Of a stretch of 64,000 bases of DNA, positions 1 to 7,499 are shown piece by piece. The stretch covers positions 62,001-126,000 of the forward strand of contig NZ_JBGVSA010000009.1 of the NCBI RefSeq assembly GCF_041807905.1, written 5' to 3'. This DNA is from JBGVSA01 sp041807905 (GTDB taxonomy: Bacteria; Pseudomonadota; Gammaproteobacteria; Burkholderiales; Rhodocyclaceae). Within the stretch, counting starts at the first letter, position 1, and each line of letters opens with the position of its first letter. The translations under genes were made by a program, and so were the position numbers. The notes beneath the pieces are model-generated. The model worked only from the letters and a program-made list of their open reading frames with translations, ran no database searches and had not been told where the DNA came from.

Positions 1-240
1 CATGCGATCGGCGTGATCGTCGATGCTGTCAACGAAGTGCTCGAAGTCGACCCCGCCCGGCTCGAAAAGCGCCCCGGATTCGGTACCGGCCTGCGCAGCG
101 ACTTCGTGTCGTGCATGCTCAACCTGGATGAGCGCTTCGTGGTCGTGCTGGACATGGAGCGCGTGCTGTCGACCGACGAGCTGGAACAACTGGTCGCATC
201 GACGGCCACGGCATCGTCCGCGGCGGGCGCCGAAGTCTAG
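1..240 (+). CDS. cheW: Chemotaxis adaptor CheW, C-terminal fragment
   Basis: The window opens inside this gene; only the last 79 residues are present, in frame from base 1 to the stop at 238-240. The visible part is the end of a CheW-like SH3 fold: a hydrophobic strand (AIGVIVDAVNEVLEV), an acidic loop, then a strand of the type FVVVLDMERVL that ends most CheW domains. CheW couples chemoreceptors to the CheA kinase at the membrane. cheR follows after 13 bases and cheB after that, so this is one chemosensory operon whose upstream genes lie outside the window. A CheW domain within a larger protein cannot be excluded. Confidence 0.85.
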   Translation, partial: HAIGVIVDAVNEVLEVDPARLEKRPGFGTGLRSDFVSCMLNLDERFVVVLDMERVLSTDELEQLVASTATASSAAGAEV

Positions 241-253
241 GGACGTTTGCCTC

Positions 254-1054
254 ATGACGTCTGCGCTGAGCGAACGCGCGTTCCTGCAGCTCCAGCGCTT
301 CTTTGCCGATGCCAGCGGAATCCAGCTGGCGTCCGGCAAGCAGACGCTTGTCGCCTCGCGGCTGCGCAAGCGCGTCGAGTTGCTGGGCCTGGCCAGCTTC
401 GACGCGTACTGCGATCACCTGTCCATGCCGGGCAACGAGGATGAACGCCAGCGGGCCATCGATCTGCTGACGACCAACGAGACGTATTTTTTCCGCGAAC
501 CCGCGCATTTCGAGATGCTGTCGCGGCTGTTGCGCGGGCCGCTGTCTACGGGCGCGATCCGCATCTGGTCGGCGGCATGCTCGACTGGCGAAGAACCATA
601 TTCCATCGCCATGTCGCTCGCCGACCATCGCCCGGACGGCAATTGGGAGGTGGTCGCCAGCGATCTGTCCTCGCGCGCGCTCGAAGCCGCGCGCAGCGGC
701 ATGTTCCGCATGCAGCGGCTCGAACTGATGCCGCCCGGATACCTGCAGCGCTTCTGCCTGCGCGGCACGGGCAAATACGCGGGCAGCCTGCTCGTGCAGC
801 GGGCCTTGCGCCAAAAGGTGCGTGTGATCGCGCACAACCTGCTCGACAGCGCCGCCCCCCTGGGCCGCTTCGATGTCATTTTTCTGCGCAATGCGCTGAT
901 CTATTTCGATGCGGCGAAGAAGCAGGCCATCCTCGGCCGCGTCATCGACCAGCTCCTGCCGGGCGGGCTGCTTTTTGTCGGCCACTCGGAGTCACTGCAC
1001 GGTCACCGCCTGCCGCTGCAGCGTGTCGACAAGGCGGTGTATCGGAGAATATGA
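254..1054 (+). CDS. cheR: Chemotaxis protein methyltransferase CheR
   Basis: This 266-residue protein is a CheR-type methyltransferase, which methylates glutamates of chemoreceptors with S-adenosylmethionine. An N-terminal helical domain (about residues 1-70) is followed by the TNETYFFRE motif near residues 73-81, the SAM-binding segment SAACSTGEEPYS near 107-118 and RNALIYFD near the end, all in the CheR order. Length is normal (family about 270-290). I chose the ATG at 254, 13 bases after the cheW stop, because the protein then starts directly with the CheR N-domain; a longer frame upstream overlaps cheW and has no homology. cheB follows in the usual opposing pair. Confidence 0.93.
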   Translation: MTSALSERAFLQLQRFFADASGIQLASGKQTLVASRLRKRVELLGLASFDAYCDHLSMPGNEDERQRAIDLLTTNETYFFREPAHFEMLSRLLRGPLSTGAIRIWSAACSTGEEPYSIAMSLADHRPDGNWEVVASDLSSRALEAARSGMFRMQRLELMPPGYLQRFCLRGTGKYAGSLLVQRALRQKVRVIAHNLLDSAAPLGRFDVIFLRNALIYFDAAKKQAILGRVIDQLLPGGLLFVGHSESLHGHRLPLQRVDKAVYRRI

Positions 1055-1096
1055 AAAAATGCCCGCCATCCCCCAACAGCATGCACGGTGCGGACC

Positions 1097-2152
1097 ATGA
1101 TCCGCGTGATGGTCGTCGACGACTCGGCGGTCGTCCGCCAGGTCGTGCAGGAAGTGCTGCGCCGTCACCCGGACATCCGCGTCATCGGCACGGCATCGGA
1201 CCCGATCTTTGCGCTCCAGCACATGCAGCGCGAATGGCCCGATGTGATCCTGCTCGACGTAGAAATGCCGCGCATGGACGGCGTGACCTTTCTCCGCCAG
1301 ATCATGGAGCAGCGCCCCACGCCCACGGTCATCTGCTCGTCGCTCACCGAACAGGGCGCGCAGATCACGCTCGATGCGCTGTCGGCTGGCGCCGCTGCCA
1401 TCATCACCAAGCCCGCGCTCGGCGTATCGGATTTCCTGCGCGGGCACGAAGACGAACTGGCCTCGGCGATCCGCGCCGCCGCCGCGGCCAATCCGCGCCG
1501 CCTCGTCAACAAGCTGGTGGCGCCGAAACTGTCGGCCGATGCCGTATTGTCCGCGCCGACGGGTACGCGCTCGCTTGGCCGCACCACTGAACGCTTCGTC
1601 GCGCTGGGGGTGTCGACCGGCGGCACGCAGGCGCTCGAATTCGTCCTCCCCGCCCTGCCGCGCACGGCGCCCGGACTGGCGATCGTGCAGCACATGCCCG
1701 AGCGCTTCACCCGTAGCTTTGCCGAGCGGCTCAACAACCTGTGCGAGATCGAGGTCAAGGAAGCCGCCACCGGCGACCGCATCCTGCCGGGGCGCGCGTT
1801 GATCGCGCCGGGCGGACGTCACATGCTGGTCAAGCGCAATGGCGCGCAGTATTGCGTCGAGGTCGTCGACGGGCCGCTGGTGTCGCGTCACCGACCGTCT
1901 GTAGATGTCCTATTCCGTTCGGCGGCAAAGAGTGCGGGTGTCAATGCGCTCGGGATAATCATGACCGGCATGGGCGATGACGGCGCGAGAGGATTGAAGG
2001 AGATGTTCGACGCCGGCGCCCGGACCGCTGCCCAGGACGAAGCCAGTTGTGTGGTGTACGGCATGCCGCGCGAAGCCGTCCGGCATGGCGGCGTCAAGGA
2101 AGTGCTCAGCCTGGATCGAATTCCCGAACTCATCGTGCGCTATGGTCATTGA
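1097..2152 (+). CDS. cheB: Chemotaxis response regulator / protein-glutamate methylesterase CheB
   Basis: This 351-residue protein removes methyl groups from chemoreceptors and deamidates them when phosphorylated. The N-terminal receiver has the acidic pair in MVVDDSAVV and the phosphoacceptor Asp of LLDVEMPRMDG near residue 54. The C-terminal methylesterase has the catalytic Ser in GVSTGG near residue 172, His in VQHMPERF near 198 and Asp in TGMGDDGARG near 294, so the catalytic triad is intact. ATG 1097 is preferred over an in-frame GTG at 1088 because the receiver strand begins immediately. The 3' end overlaps the next gene by 11 bases, suggesting translational coupling. Confidence 0.94.
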   Translation: MIRVMVVDDSAVVRQVVQEVLRRHPDIRVIGTASDPIFALQHMQREWPDVILLDVEMPRMDGVTFLRQIMEQRPTPTVICSSLTEQGAQITLDALSAGAAAIITKPALGVSDFLRGHEDELASAIRAAAAANPRRLVNKLVAPKLSADAVLSAPTGTRSLGRTTERFVALGVSTGGTQALEFVLPALPRTAPGLAIVQHMPERFTRSFAERLNNLCEIEVKEAATGDRILPGRALIAPGGRHMLVKRNGAQYCVEVVDGPLVSRHRPSVDVLFRSAAKSAGVNALGIIMTGMGDDGARGLKEMFDAGARTAAQDEASCVVYGMPREAVRHGGVKEVLSLDRIPELIVRYGH

Positions 2153-3380
2153 AACCTCGCTCGCGGCCCGCATCGTCGATCATGGCGTATTGATCGTCGA
2201 CGACAGCGACCTCCAACGCACGCACACCGCGTATGCGCTGGAGACGCTCGGGGTCACGCGCGTGGCACATGCCAACGACGGTTTCGTCGCATTGCAGCGT
2301 CTGCAAACGATGTCGCCACCGCCGGCGGTCGCGATCATCGACCTCGAAATGCCGGGCATGGACGGCGTCGAACTCATCCACAGCATCGCCCGGCTCCCCT
2401 CGCACCCCGTGCTGATCGTTTCGAGCGCGCGCGAACCGGCCATCATCAGCGCCGTGGAAACCATGGTGCGCAACCTGGGCCTGCCGCTTCTCGGCGCCCT
2501 GCCCAAACCTGTTACGCGCGGCGCGCTCTCGCGCATGCTGGCGAGCTTTGATGAAGCCGCGCGCACCACCAAGCGCGATGCGTCCACGCAGGATTTTGGC
2601 GTGGATGCCGAAGGGCTGCGCAATGCACTGGGCACCGGACATCTGCGCGCATGGTTCCAGCCGAAAGTCGATCTGGCGCGGGGACGCGTCGAAGGCGTCG
2701 AAGCGCTGGCGCGATGGCTGCACCCGGATGGCAGTGTCATTCCGCCAAGCTACTTCGTCCCGCTGGCCGAACGCAGCGGCCTCATGCCGCAACTGACGCT
2801 GACCATGCTCGATCAATCGATCGCGGCCATGCACAAATGGTCGCTCGCCGGCCACGGTCTGTCGGTGGCCATCAACCTGTCGGCCAGCGCCATCGGCGAC
2901 ATGCACCTGGCCGATGCCATCATCCTGCGCGCCCAGCGTGCCAACATCGCGTCGGAACGCTTGATCTTTGAAGTCACCGAGACGGCGATGATGGAAGACG
3001 CCGCCGCCATGGGCACGCTGTTGCGCCTGCGACTGCGCGGCTTCGGCCTGTCGATCGACGATTACGGCACGGGCTTCTCGTCGATGCAGCAACTCTCCCG
3101 CCTGCCATTCTCCGAGATCAAGATCGACCGCAGTTTCGTCACCGGCGCCAGCGCCCGCCCGCGCCTGCGCACGATCCTCGAATCGGCGCTGGACATGGGG
3201 CGCCGACTGGGGATGCGGACGGTGGCCGAAGGTATCGAGACGGCCGAAGACTGGGCGCTGGCCAATGCGCTCGGGTGCGATTTTGCGCAGGGCTACTTCA
3301 TCGCGCGGCCGACGCCGGCGGACCTGCTGCCGGCCGCGATCGAAGAGTTGCATGTGCGGATGGGATTGAAGGCACAGTAG
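2142..3380 (+). CDS. Response regulator with EAL domain (c-di-GMP phosphodiesterase)
   Basis: This 412-residue two-domain protein has a receiver (residues about 15-135; VLIVDDSD acidic pair, phosphoacceptor Asp in IIDLEMPGMDG) joined to an EAL domain (about 155-400). Catalytic signatures of active EAL enzymes are present: VEALARW, the ETAMM segment, SIDDYGTGFSS, IKIDRSFV and AEGIETAEDW. It should hydrolyse cyclic di-GMP to pGpG under control of phosphorylation. Its ATG lies inside the 3' end of cheB, so it is probably produced with the chemosensory proteins and phosphorylated by the same CheA. This suggests the array controls c-di-GMP (surface or biofilm behaviour) rather than, or as well as, flagellar rotation; that last step is inference. 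About 250 bases with no convincing gene follow. Confidence 0.9.
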   Translation: MVIETSLAARIVDHGVLIVDDSDLQRTHTAYALETLGVTRVAHANDGFVALQRLQTMSPPPAVAIIDLEMPGMDGVELIHSIARLPSHPVLIVSSAREPAIISAVETMVRNLGLPLLGALPKPVTRGALSRMLASFDEAARTTKRDASTQDFGVDAEGLRNALGTGHLRAWFQPKVDLARGRVEGVEALARWLHPDGSVIPPSYFVPLAERSGLMPQLTLTMLDQSIAAMHKWSLAGHGLSVAINLSASAIGDMHLADAIILRAQRANIASERLIFEVTETAMMEDAAAMGTLLRLRLRGFGLSIDDYGTGFSSMQQLSRLPFSEIKIDRSFVTGASARPRLRTILESALDMGRRLGMRTVAEGIETAEDWALANALGCDFAQGYFIARPTPADLLPAAIEELHVRMGLKAQ

Positions 3381-3636
3381 GGAACCCCGGGGGTGCTCGG
3401 GGAGCGCCGTTCCCGGCACGCGCAGCAGTACAGGTGGCCGCGCTCCCGCGTGGTGGCCTTGTAGAAGCGGATGCGGTGATGGTGCTTTGATCTGGCGGCT
3501 TTCCGCAGAGGCCCGTGTGATTCCCACTACTGCGATCAGCCAGGATAGGGCCTCTCACCACCGCCGATGGATCAAGAGCAACACAGACGGCTTCCAAAGC
3601 GCAAGGCCGATCAATTCATATTGCATACACAAAACA

Positions 3637-3921
3637 TCAGGGCGCCATCCCCCGTCCCGCACCCGACGCGTCGGGAAATGCAGGACAATCCGCCACCGCG
3701 TGCCCCATCCACCGACGCGCCAGCGCCGCGCAAACCTCGCGCGTGAGCACGTCGCATCGCTCATCCTCCGCCACACAATCCAGATGGCATACCACCATCT
3801 GCGCCACCGCCAGTTGTGGCGACTCTGCATAGCGCGTCATGGCGAACAAGGCGGCGGCGAGCGCGGAAAAGCGCGCGGCTTCGCACAGACCGGCGGCTTC
3901 ACTTCCGCGCTGCACCGACAT
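3637..3921 (-). CDS. Small uncharacterised protein, downstream copy of a tandem pair
   Basis: I do not recognise a named family. The 94-residue product shares a clear pattern with the product of the gene just upstream (3899-4150): LFAMTR[YF]AE[SA]P, then MVV.HL[DE]CVA, then a C-terminal VC.ALARRW. The ATG (complement of 3919-3921) is preceded by a GGGAG-type ribosome site about 8 bases away and lies within the upstream gene's 3' end, a 23-base overlap typical of coupled translation. The protein is soluble-looking, has several Cys and His, no signal peptide and no membrane segment. A tail of about 20 residues after the shared region is unique to this copy. Function unknown. Confidence 0.6.
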   Translation of the reverse strand: MSVQRGSEAAGLCEAARFSALAAALFAMTRYAESPQLAVAQMVVCHLDCVAEDERCDVLTREVCAALARRWMGHAVADCPAFPDASGAGRGMAP

Positions 3922-4150
3922 GCTGGCTCGCTCCCGGGGTGACCATTGCGTGGCGCCAGCGTCGGGCGAGCGCGGTGCAGACTTTGCGCAGGCGTTCGTC
4001 GCTAGCCGGATCGCATGCGACGCATTCCAGGTGGCGCACGACCATGCCGGCCTGCTCGGCGCAGGGAGCTTCCGCGAAGCGCGTCATGGCAAATAGCGTG
4101 GCGCCAGCCAGCAGGGCGGCGCTGTCGGGTTCGGGGACGATCGAGGTCAT
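3899..4150 (-). CDS. Small uncharacterised protein, upstream copy of a tandem pair
   Basis: This 83-residue protein belongs to the same unnamed family as the gene at 3637-3921. The shared core runs LFAMTRFAEAP, MVVRHLECVA and LRKVCTALARRW, about 55 alignable residues with roughly half identical by eye. I use the ATG at 4148-4150 (complement); an in-frame extension upstream to 4327 has no similarity to the paralogue and would run through the promoter and palindrome at 4187-4215. It is transcribed divergently from the hsp20 gene. Conserved Cys, His and Trp could suit a metal or nucleic-acid contact, but this is only a guess. Confidence 0.6.
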   Translation of the reverse strand: MTSIVPEPDSAALLAGATLFAMTRFAEAPCAEQAGMVVRHLECVACDPASDERLRKVCTALARRWRHAMVTPGASQHVGAARK

Positions 4151-4186
4151 GCGCGGGGCCTCCGGAACGCGTGGCGATTTTGCGGG

Positions 4187-4215
4187 ATCGTACGCTTGTT
4201 GCGAATGATTCGCAA
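4187..4215 (-). promoter_or_regulatory. Promoter of the small tandem pair, with overlapping palindrome
   Basis: On the minus strand, TTGCGA (4210-4215) and TACGAT (4187-4192) are separated by 17 bases, a fair sigma-70 match pointing to the gene starting at 4150. A perfect inverted repeat, TTGCGAAT-G-ATTCGCAA, occupies 4199-4215, covering the -35 box and most of the spacer. A bound repressor there would block RNA polymerase, so this looks like an operator. Confidence 0.45.
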
Positions 4216-4269
4216 TAACTGACCTTTTGAGGCGGGGCAAATCCGTTCGTATCCAACTGTGCCTCCCCT

Positions 4270-4298
4270 CTTGAAAGCTGCGGGGCCGGTACCTACAT
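4270..4298 (+). promoter_or_regulatory. Sigma-32 (heat-shock) promoter of hsp20
   Basis: CTTGAAA at 4270-4276 is an exact match to the sigma-32 -35 box. After a 15-base spacer comes CCTACAT at 4292-4298, close to the CCCCATNT-type -10 box. It lies about 50 bases before the ribosome site of the small heat-shock gene, so position, spacing and gene identity agree. Confidence 0.7.
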
Positions 4299-4347
4299 CC
4301 GTTGCATGGAGGAAGAAACCTCCGCACTGGCAGAGAAGGAGATGAGC

Positions 4348-4761
4348 ATGAACCTGATTAACACCGATCCGTTCGATGACTTTTTCCGTGGTTTCTTCGT
4401 GCGCCCGGTCGAATTCGAAGGCGACCATCAGCGCATCGCGAGCATTCGCGTCGATGTGAAGGAAAACGCCGACAGCTACCTCGTGCAGGCAGAACTGCCC
4501 GGGATTGCCAAGGACGACATCCAGGTGCAGATCGACGGTGGTCTGCTGACCATCAGCGCCGAGCGCAAGCAGGAAAAGCAGGTCAAGGAAGGCGAACGCG
4601 TTCTGCGTACCGAACGCCACTACGGCAAGGTCGCACGCAGCTTCCAGTTGGGTCAGGAGGTCGATGAAGGCCAAGCCAGCGCCCGCTTCACCGATGGCGT
4701 GCTGGAGTTGACGCTGCCGAAGAAGGCCGCGCCGCAGGCCAAGCGCCTGACCATCCAGTAA
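4348..4761 (+). CDS. Small heat-shock protein, Hsp20/alpha-crystallin family
   Basis: This 137-residue ATP-independent holdase binds unfolding proteins in the cytoplasm. A short N-terminal arm (NTDPFDDFFRGFF) precedes an alpha-crystallin domain (about residues 35-130) with the typical segments VQAELPGIAKDDI, LTISAERK, RHYGKVARSFQL and GVLELTLPKK. I chose ATG 4348 because AAGGAG (4336-4341) lies six bases upstream; an ATG at 4342 overlaps the ribosome site and a frame beginning at 4306 has no family support. Length is normal for bacterial class A/B proteins. A sigma-32-type promoter lies just upstream and a strong terminator just downstream, so it is probably monocistronic and heat-induced. 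Confidence 0.93.
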   Translation: MNLINTDPFDDFFRGFFVRPVEFEGDHQRIASIRVDVKENADSYLVQAELPGIAKDDIQVQIDGGLLTISAERKQEKQVKEGERVLRTERHYGKVARSFQLGQEVDEGQASARFTDGVLELTLPKKAAPQAKRLTIQ

Positions 4762-4782
4762 GTAACGGAAATCTCCTCCGTT

Positions 4783-4816
4783 GGCACCGCGTCCGCCCGG
4801 TCGCGGTGCCTTTTTT
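4783..4816 (+). terminator. Rho-independent terminator after hsp20
   Basis: GGCACCGCG (4783-4791) and CGCGGTGCC (4802-4810) form a perfect 9-bp stem with a 10-base loop, followed at once by six T. It separates hsp20 from argB. Confidence 0.9.
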
Positions 4817-4933
4817 GTGTCCGTTTGCGACAACACAGGCACCGAGGGCCAAATCGGGGCTCCGCAGCCTTTGTCATCGGGGAGCGGCGTCAGTACACTC
4901 CACGCATCCGCGAATCCCCTGGATGTAAGAAAA

Positions 4934-5830
4934 ATGGCTGACAAACCCCTCTCGACCATCGACCCGGCCATCAAGGCCGAGATCCTCGCCGAGGCGCTGC
5001 CGTACATCAAGCGCTTCAACGACAAGACCATCGTCATCAAGTACGGCGGCAACGCCATGATCGACGAGAAGCTCAAGGACAGCTTCGCGCGCGACGTGGT
5101 GCTGCTCAAGCTGGTCGGCCTGAACCCGGTGGTGGTGCACGGCGGCGGCCCGCAGATCGACGACCTGCTGCGCCGTGTCGGCAAGCAGGGTCAGTTCATC
5201 CAGGGCATGCGCGTGACCGACGAAGAGACCATGGACATCGTCGAGATGGTCCTGGGCGGTCACGTGAACAAGGAAATCGTGAACCTGATCAACAAGCACG
5301 GTGGCAAGGCTGTCGGGCTGACGGGTCAGGACGGCGGCTTCATCCGCGCCAAGAAGTTGCTCATGCCGAACAAGGACAAGCCCGAAGAGATGATCGACAT
5401 CGGCCTGGTGGGCGAGATCACCAAGATCGATCCGGCGATCATCAGCTTCCTGGATTCGGGCGACTTCATCCCGGTGATTGCGCCGATCGGCGTGGGCGAG
5501 GAAGGCGAGACCTACAACATCAACGCCGACGTGGTCGCCGGCAAGCTGGCCGAGGTGCTCAAGGCTGAAAAGCTGGTGCTGCTGACCAACACGCCGGGCG
5601 TGCTGGACAAGGAAGGCAAGCTGCTGACGGGGCTGACGCCGCGCCAGATCGACGATCTGGTGGCCGACGGTACGCTGTCCGGCGGCATGCTGCCCAAGAT
5701 TTCGTCAGCGCTCGATGCCGCACGCAACGGCGTGCGTTCGGTACACATCATCGATGGCCGCGTCGAACACTGCCTGCTGCTGGAAATCCTCACCCACCAC
5801 GGCGTGGGCACGATGATCAAGTCGCACTGA
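4934..5830 (+). CDS. argB: Acetylglutamate kinase
   Basis: This 298-residue enzyme phosphorylates N-acetyl-L-glutamate with ATP, the second step of the acetylated arginine pathway, in the cytoplasm. It has the amino-acid kinase fold: IVIKYGGNAM near residue 34, VHGGGPQID near 70, the substrate-binding NINADVVAGKLAE segment near 195 and GVLDKEGKLL plus GGMLPK in the nucleotide region. An N-terminal helix of about 25 residues before the kinase core (AEILAEALPYIKRF) is characteristic of arginine-sensitive hexameric enzymes, so feedback inhibition by arginine is likely. ATG 4934 fits the family start; an open frame upstream to 4781 crosses the hsp20 terminator and is ignored. Confidence 0.97.
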   Translation: MADKPLSTIDPAIKAEILAEALPYIKRFNDKTIVIKYGGNAMIDEKLKDSFARDVVLLKLVGLNPVVVHGGGPQIDDLLRRVGKQGQFIQGMRVTDEETMDIVEMVLGGHVNKEIVNLINKHGGKAVGLTGQDGGFIRAKKLLMPNKDKPEEMIDIGLVGEITKIDPAIISFLDSGDFIPVIAPIGVGEEGETYNINADVVAGKLAEVLKAEKLVLLTNTPGVLDKEGKLLTGLTPRQIDDLVADGTLSGGMLPKISSALDAARNGVRSVHIIDGRVEHCLLLEILTHHGVGTMIKSH

Positions 5831-5850
5831 GCGAGGTCGTCACACACAGA

Positions 5851-5882
5851 ACGGGGCGGGCACGACGACGTGTCCGCCCCGT
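5851..5882 (+). terminator. Hairpin terminator after argB
   Basis: ACGGGGCGGGCAC (5851-5863) pairs over 13 positions, one of them G-U, with GTGTCCGCCCCGT (5870-5882) across a 6-base loop. The following T tract is interrupted, so termination may be partial. It lies in the convergent gap between argB and the TPR gene. Confidence 0.75.
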
Positions 5883-5888
5883 TTGCCT

Positions 5889-6584
5889 TTATGGCTTGGC
5901 GTCGGCTGCCGGTGCCGACGCGTCGGCCTTCTCGAGCGGCGGCAGGTCTTTCCACTTGCCCGCCTTCACCAGTCGATCGCGCAGCCCGGGCAGCGGGAAT
6001 CCCATTTCGTAAGCCATGTGCGCAAACTTGAGCGCGTCGTCGTAACGCCCCAAATCGGAATACGCCAGTCCGAGGTTGTACGCCTCATTGGGGCCGAGAT
6101 CGTGCGAAGCGGCTGCGGTATCGAGCTTCTTCGCCGCTTCGTCCTTTTTGCCCAGCCTCACGAGAAACGAGCCGTAAAGCACTTTGACCATCGGATCGTC
6201 CGGCTGGAAGCGCTCTGCACGCTCGAACCAGCAGGTCACGGAATAGCGTGAATTGGGCGGCGGATCGCGCTTTTCGCGGAACGACAGGTTCATCATCGCC
6301 AGCAAGGCACGGGGGTGGTTCGGAAAGGCGCGCAGCGTGTAGTCGATGTCGCCGCCGATGTAGGTCTCCTGCCCGCCCTGGAGCAGTTCCACCTTCTTCG
6401 TGAAGTGGTGGGATTCGACCAGATCGCGCACGTTCTGCGGTGCCGAGCGATAGTCCATGGGCCCGTAGCTGTTCTGCAGGCTGCCGCAGACGTCCTGGGC
6501 GGCCGCCGGGATCGCGGCCAGCGCCGCGAGCGTTGTGATCAAGACCCGCGAGGCGTGCCACCATCCGTGTGTGCGTCGGTTCAT
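5889..6584 (-). CDS. Exported tetratricopeptide-repeat protein of the exosortase-type cluster
   Basis: This 231-residue protein has a signal peptide (basic MNRRTHGWWHASR, a hydrophobic stretch, then AIPAAAQD), so it is probably periplasmic. The mature part has TPR-like helix pairs, clearest at about residues 115-205 (LGPNEAYNLGLAYSDLGRYDDA), preceded by a Cys-containing region. The Ala/Asp-rich tail is low complexity. It is the last gene of a minus-strand operon headed by a carrier protein and two hydrolases. TPR proteins are common in exosortase-associated loci, where they are thought to aid assembly of exported polymer or protein; here that role is inference. Start at 6582-6584 (complement), with AAGGA about ten bases upstream. 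Confidence 0.75.
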   Translation of the reverse strand: MNRRTHGWWHASRVLITTLAALAAIPAAAQDVCGSLQNSYGPMDYRSAPQNVRDLVESHHFTKKVELLQGGQETYIGGDIDYTLRAFPNHPRALLAMMNLSFREKRDPPPNSRYSVTCWFERAERFQPDDPMVKVLYGSFLVRLGKKDEAAKKLDTAAASHDLGPNEAYNLGLAYSDLGRYDDALKFAHMAYEMGFPLPGLRDRLVKAGKWKDLPPLEKADASAPAADAKP

Positions 6585-6644
6585 AGTGCAGTCCTTGCGG
6601 GAACGACCCGCCACTGGCGCGAACGACACGGGCATCGAACCCGG

Positions 6645-7499
6645 TTACAGCGCGCCGACGAAAGCGATGGTTGCGGCGGCGACGTTGTCGCGCCAGGCCG
6701 CACTCGAAAACGTATGCGTCGCCTGCGGCACCTCGTGCCAGCGGATCGACGCCGACTGCAACACCCCGGCCAGCGGCGCACGCGCCGCCGCGAGGCGGAA
6801 TTCATCTGCCACCAGATCGTTGCCCGAGAGCACGATCAGCACCTGACCCCGATATGTCCGCAACGCTTGCGCCATGCGCTCCGGCAATGGCCGCGCACGC
6901 TGCCACAGCGAACCCTGTTCGGGCGCATTCGACGCGGTAGCCGTGCGCGCGGTGCGCCAGTGTCCGATCAGTTCGCGCACGCTCTTTCCGACGGCCAGTT
7001 CGCCGCGCAACAACTTCTTCCACATGGCGACCGACAGCAATCGGCGGCCGTAGTAGCCATGCACCAACGCATCGGACTGACCCTGTTCGGTACGAATCCA
7101 CGGATTGGCCATCACCACGGCAGTCACGCGCGGATCGTCGGCAGCCGCGAAAATCGCCGCCGTCGCGCCGTCGCACAGTCCCCACAGCACCACTTTGCGC
7201 ACCGTCGGCATGACGGACTGGAATGCGCCGATGGCCGCGTCAATATCGGCGCCGGATTCTTCAAAGTCCTGCGCGGCGCCATCTGCGTCGCCCATGCCGC
7301 GATAGTCGAAACGCATGCAGGGGATGCCGGCCGATGCCAGTGCGCGCGCCAGCAACACGAATTGTCGGTGGCTGCCGACCCGGTATTGCGGCCCGCCGAC
7401 GACGATCAGCACGCCGGTTTCGCAGGCCGCGTCGAGCCCTTCGATGATGGCAGGCAAGGAGGCTCCGGCGCACGCGAAATACGTCACGCTGCGGCGCAT
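6645..7499 (-). CDS. Alpha/beta hydrolase, exosortase A-associated hydrolase 1 type
   Basis: This 284-residue hydrolase matches the hydrolase-1 pattern found beside exosortase A genes. Key segments are LIVVGGPQYRVGSHRQFV, MRFDYRGMGDA, VLWGLCDGATAA and a C-terminal His (PQATHTFSS). The expected nucleophile elbow Gly-X-Ser-X-Gly reads GLCDGA, so Cys replaces Ser, as I recall for this family. It lacks a signal peptide and should be cytoplasmic. Its start overlaps the 3' end of hydrolase 2 by 16 bases, so the two are coupled. The substrate is not established; the carrier protein two genes upstream suggests it acts on a carrier-bound or thioester intermediate, which is inference. Confidence 0.85.
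   Translation of the reverse strand: MRRSVTYFACAGASLPAIIEGLDAACETGVLIVVGGPQYRVGSHRQFVLLARALASAGIPCMRFDYRGMGDADGAAQDFEESGADIDAAIGAFQSVMPTVRKVVLWGLCDGATAAIFAAADDPRVTAVVMANPWIRTEQGQSDALVHGYYGRRLLSVAMWKKLLRGELAVGKSVRELIGHWRTARTATASNAPEQGSLWQRARPLPERMAQALRTYRGQVLIVLSGNDLVADEFRLAAARAPLAGVLQSASIRWHEVPQATHTFSSAAWRDNVAAATIAFVGAL

Noticed and set aside
2130..3527. 465-codon open frame on the minus strand
   Set aside because: Antisense to the receiver-EAL gene, without domain similarity.
3508..3564. GAGGCCC / GGGCCTC inverted repeat after the EAL gene as a terminator
   Set aside because: The arms are about 40 bases apart, and no T run follows either arm, so a terminator is not supported.
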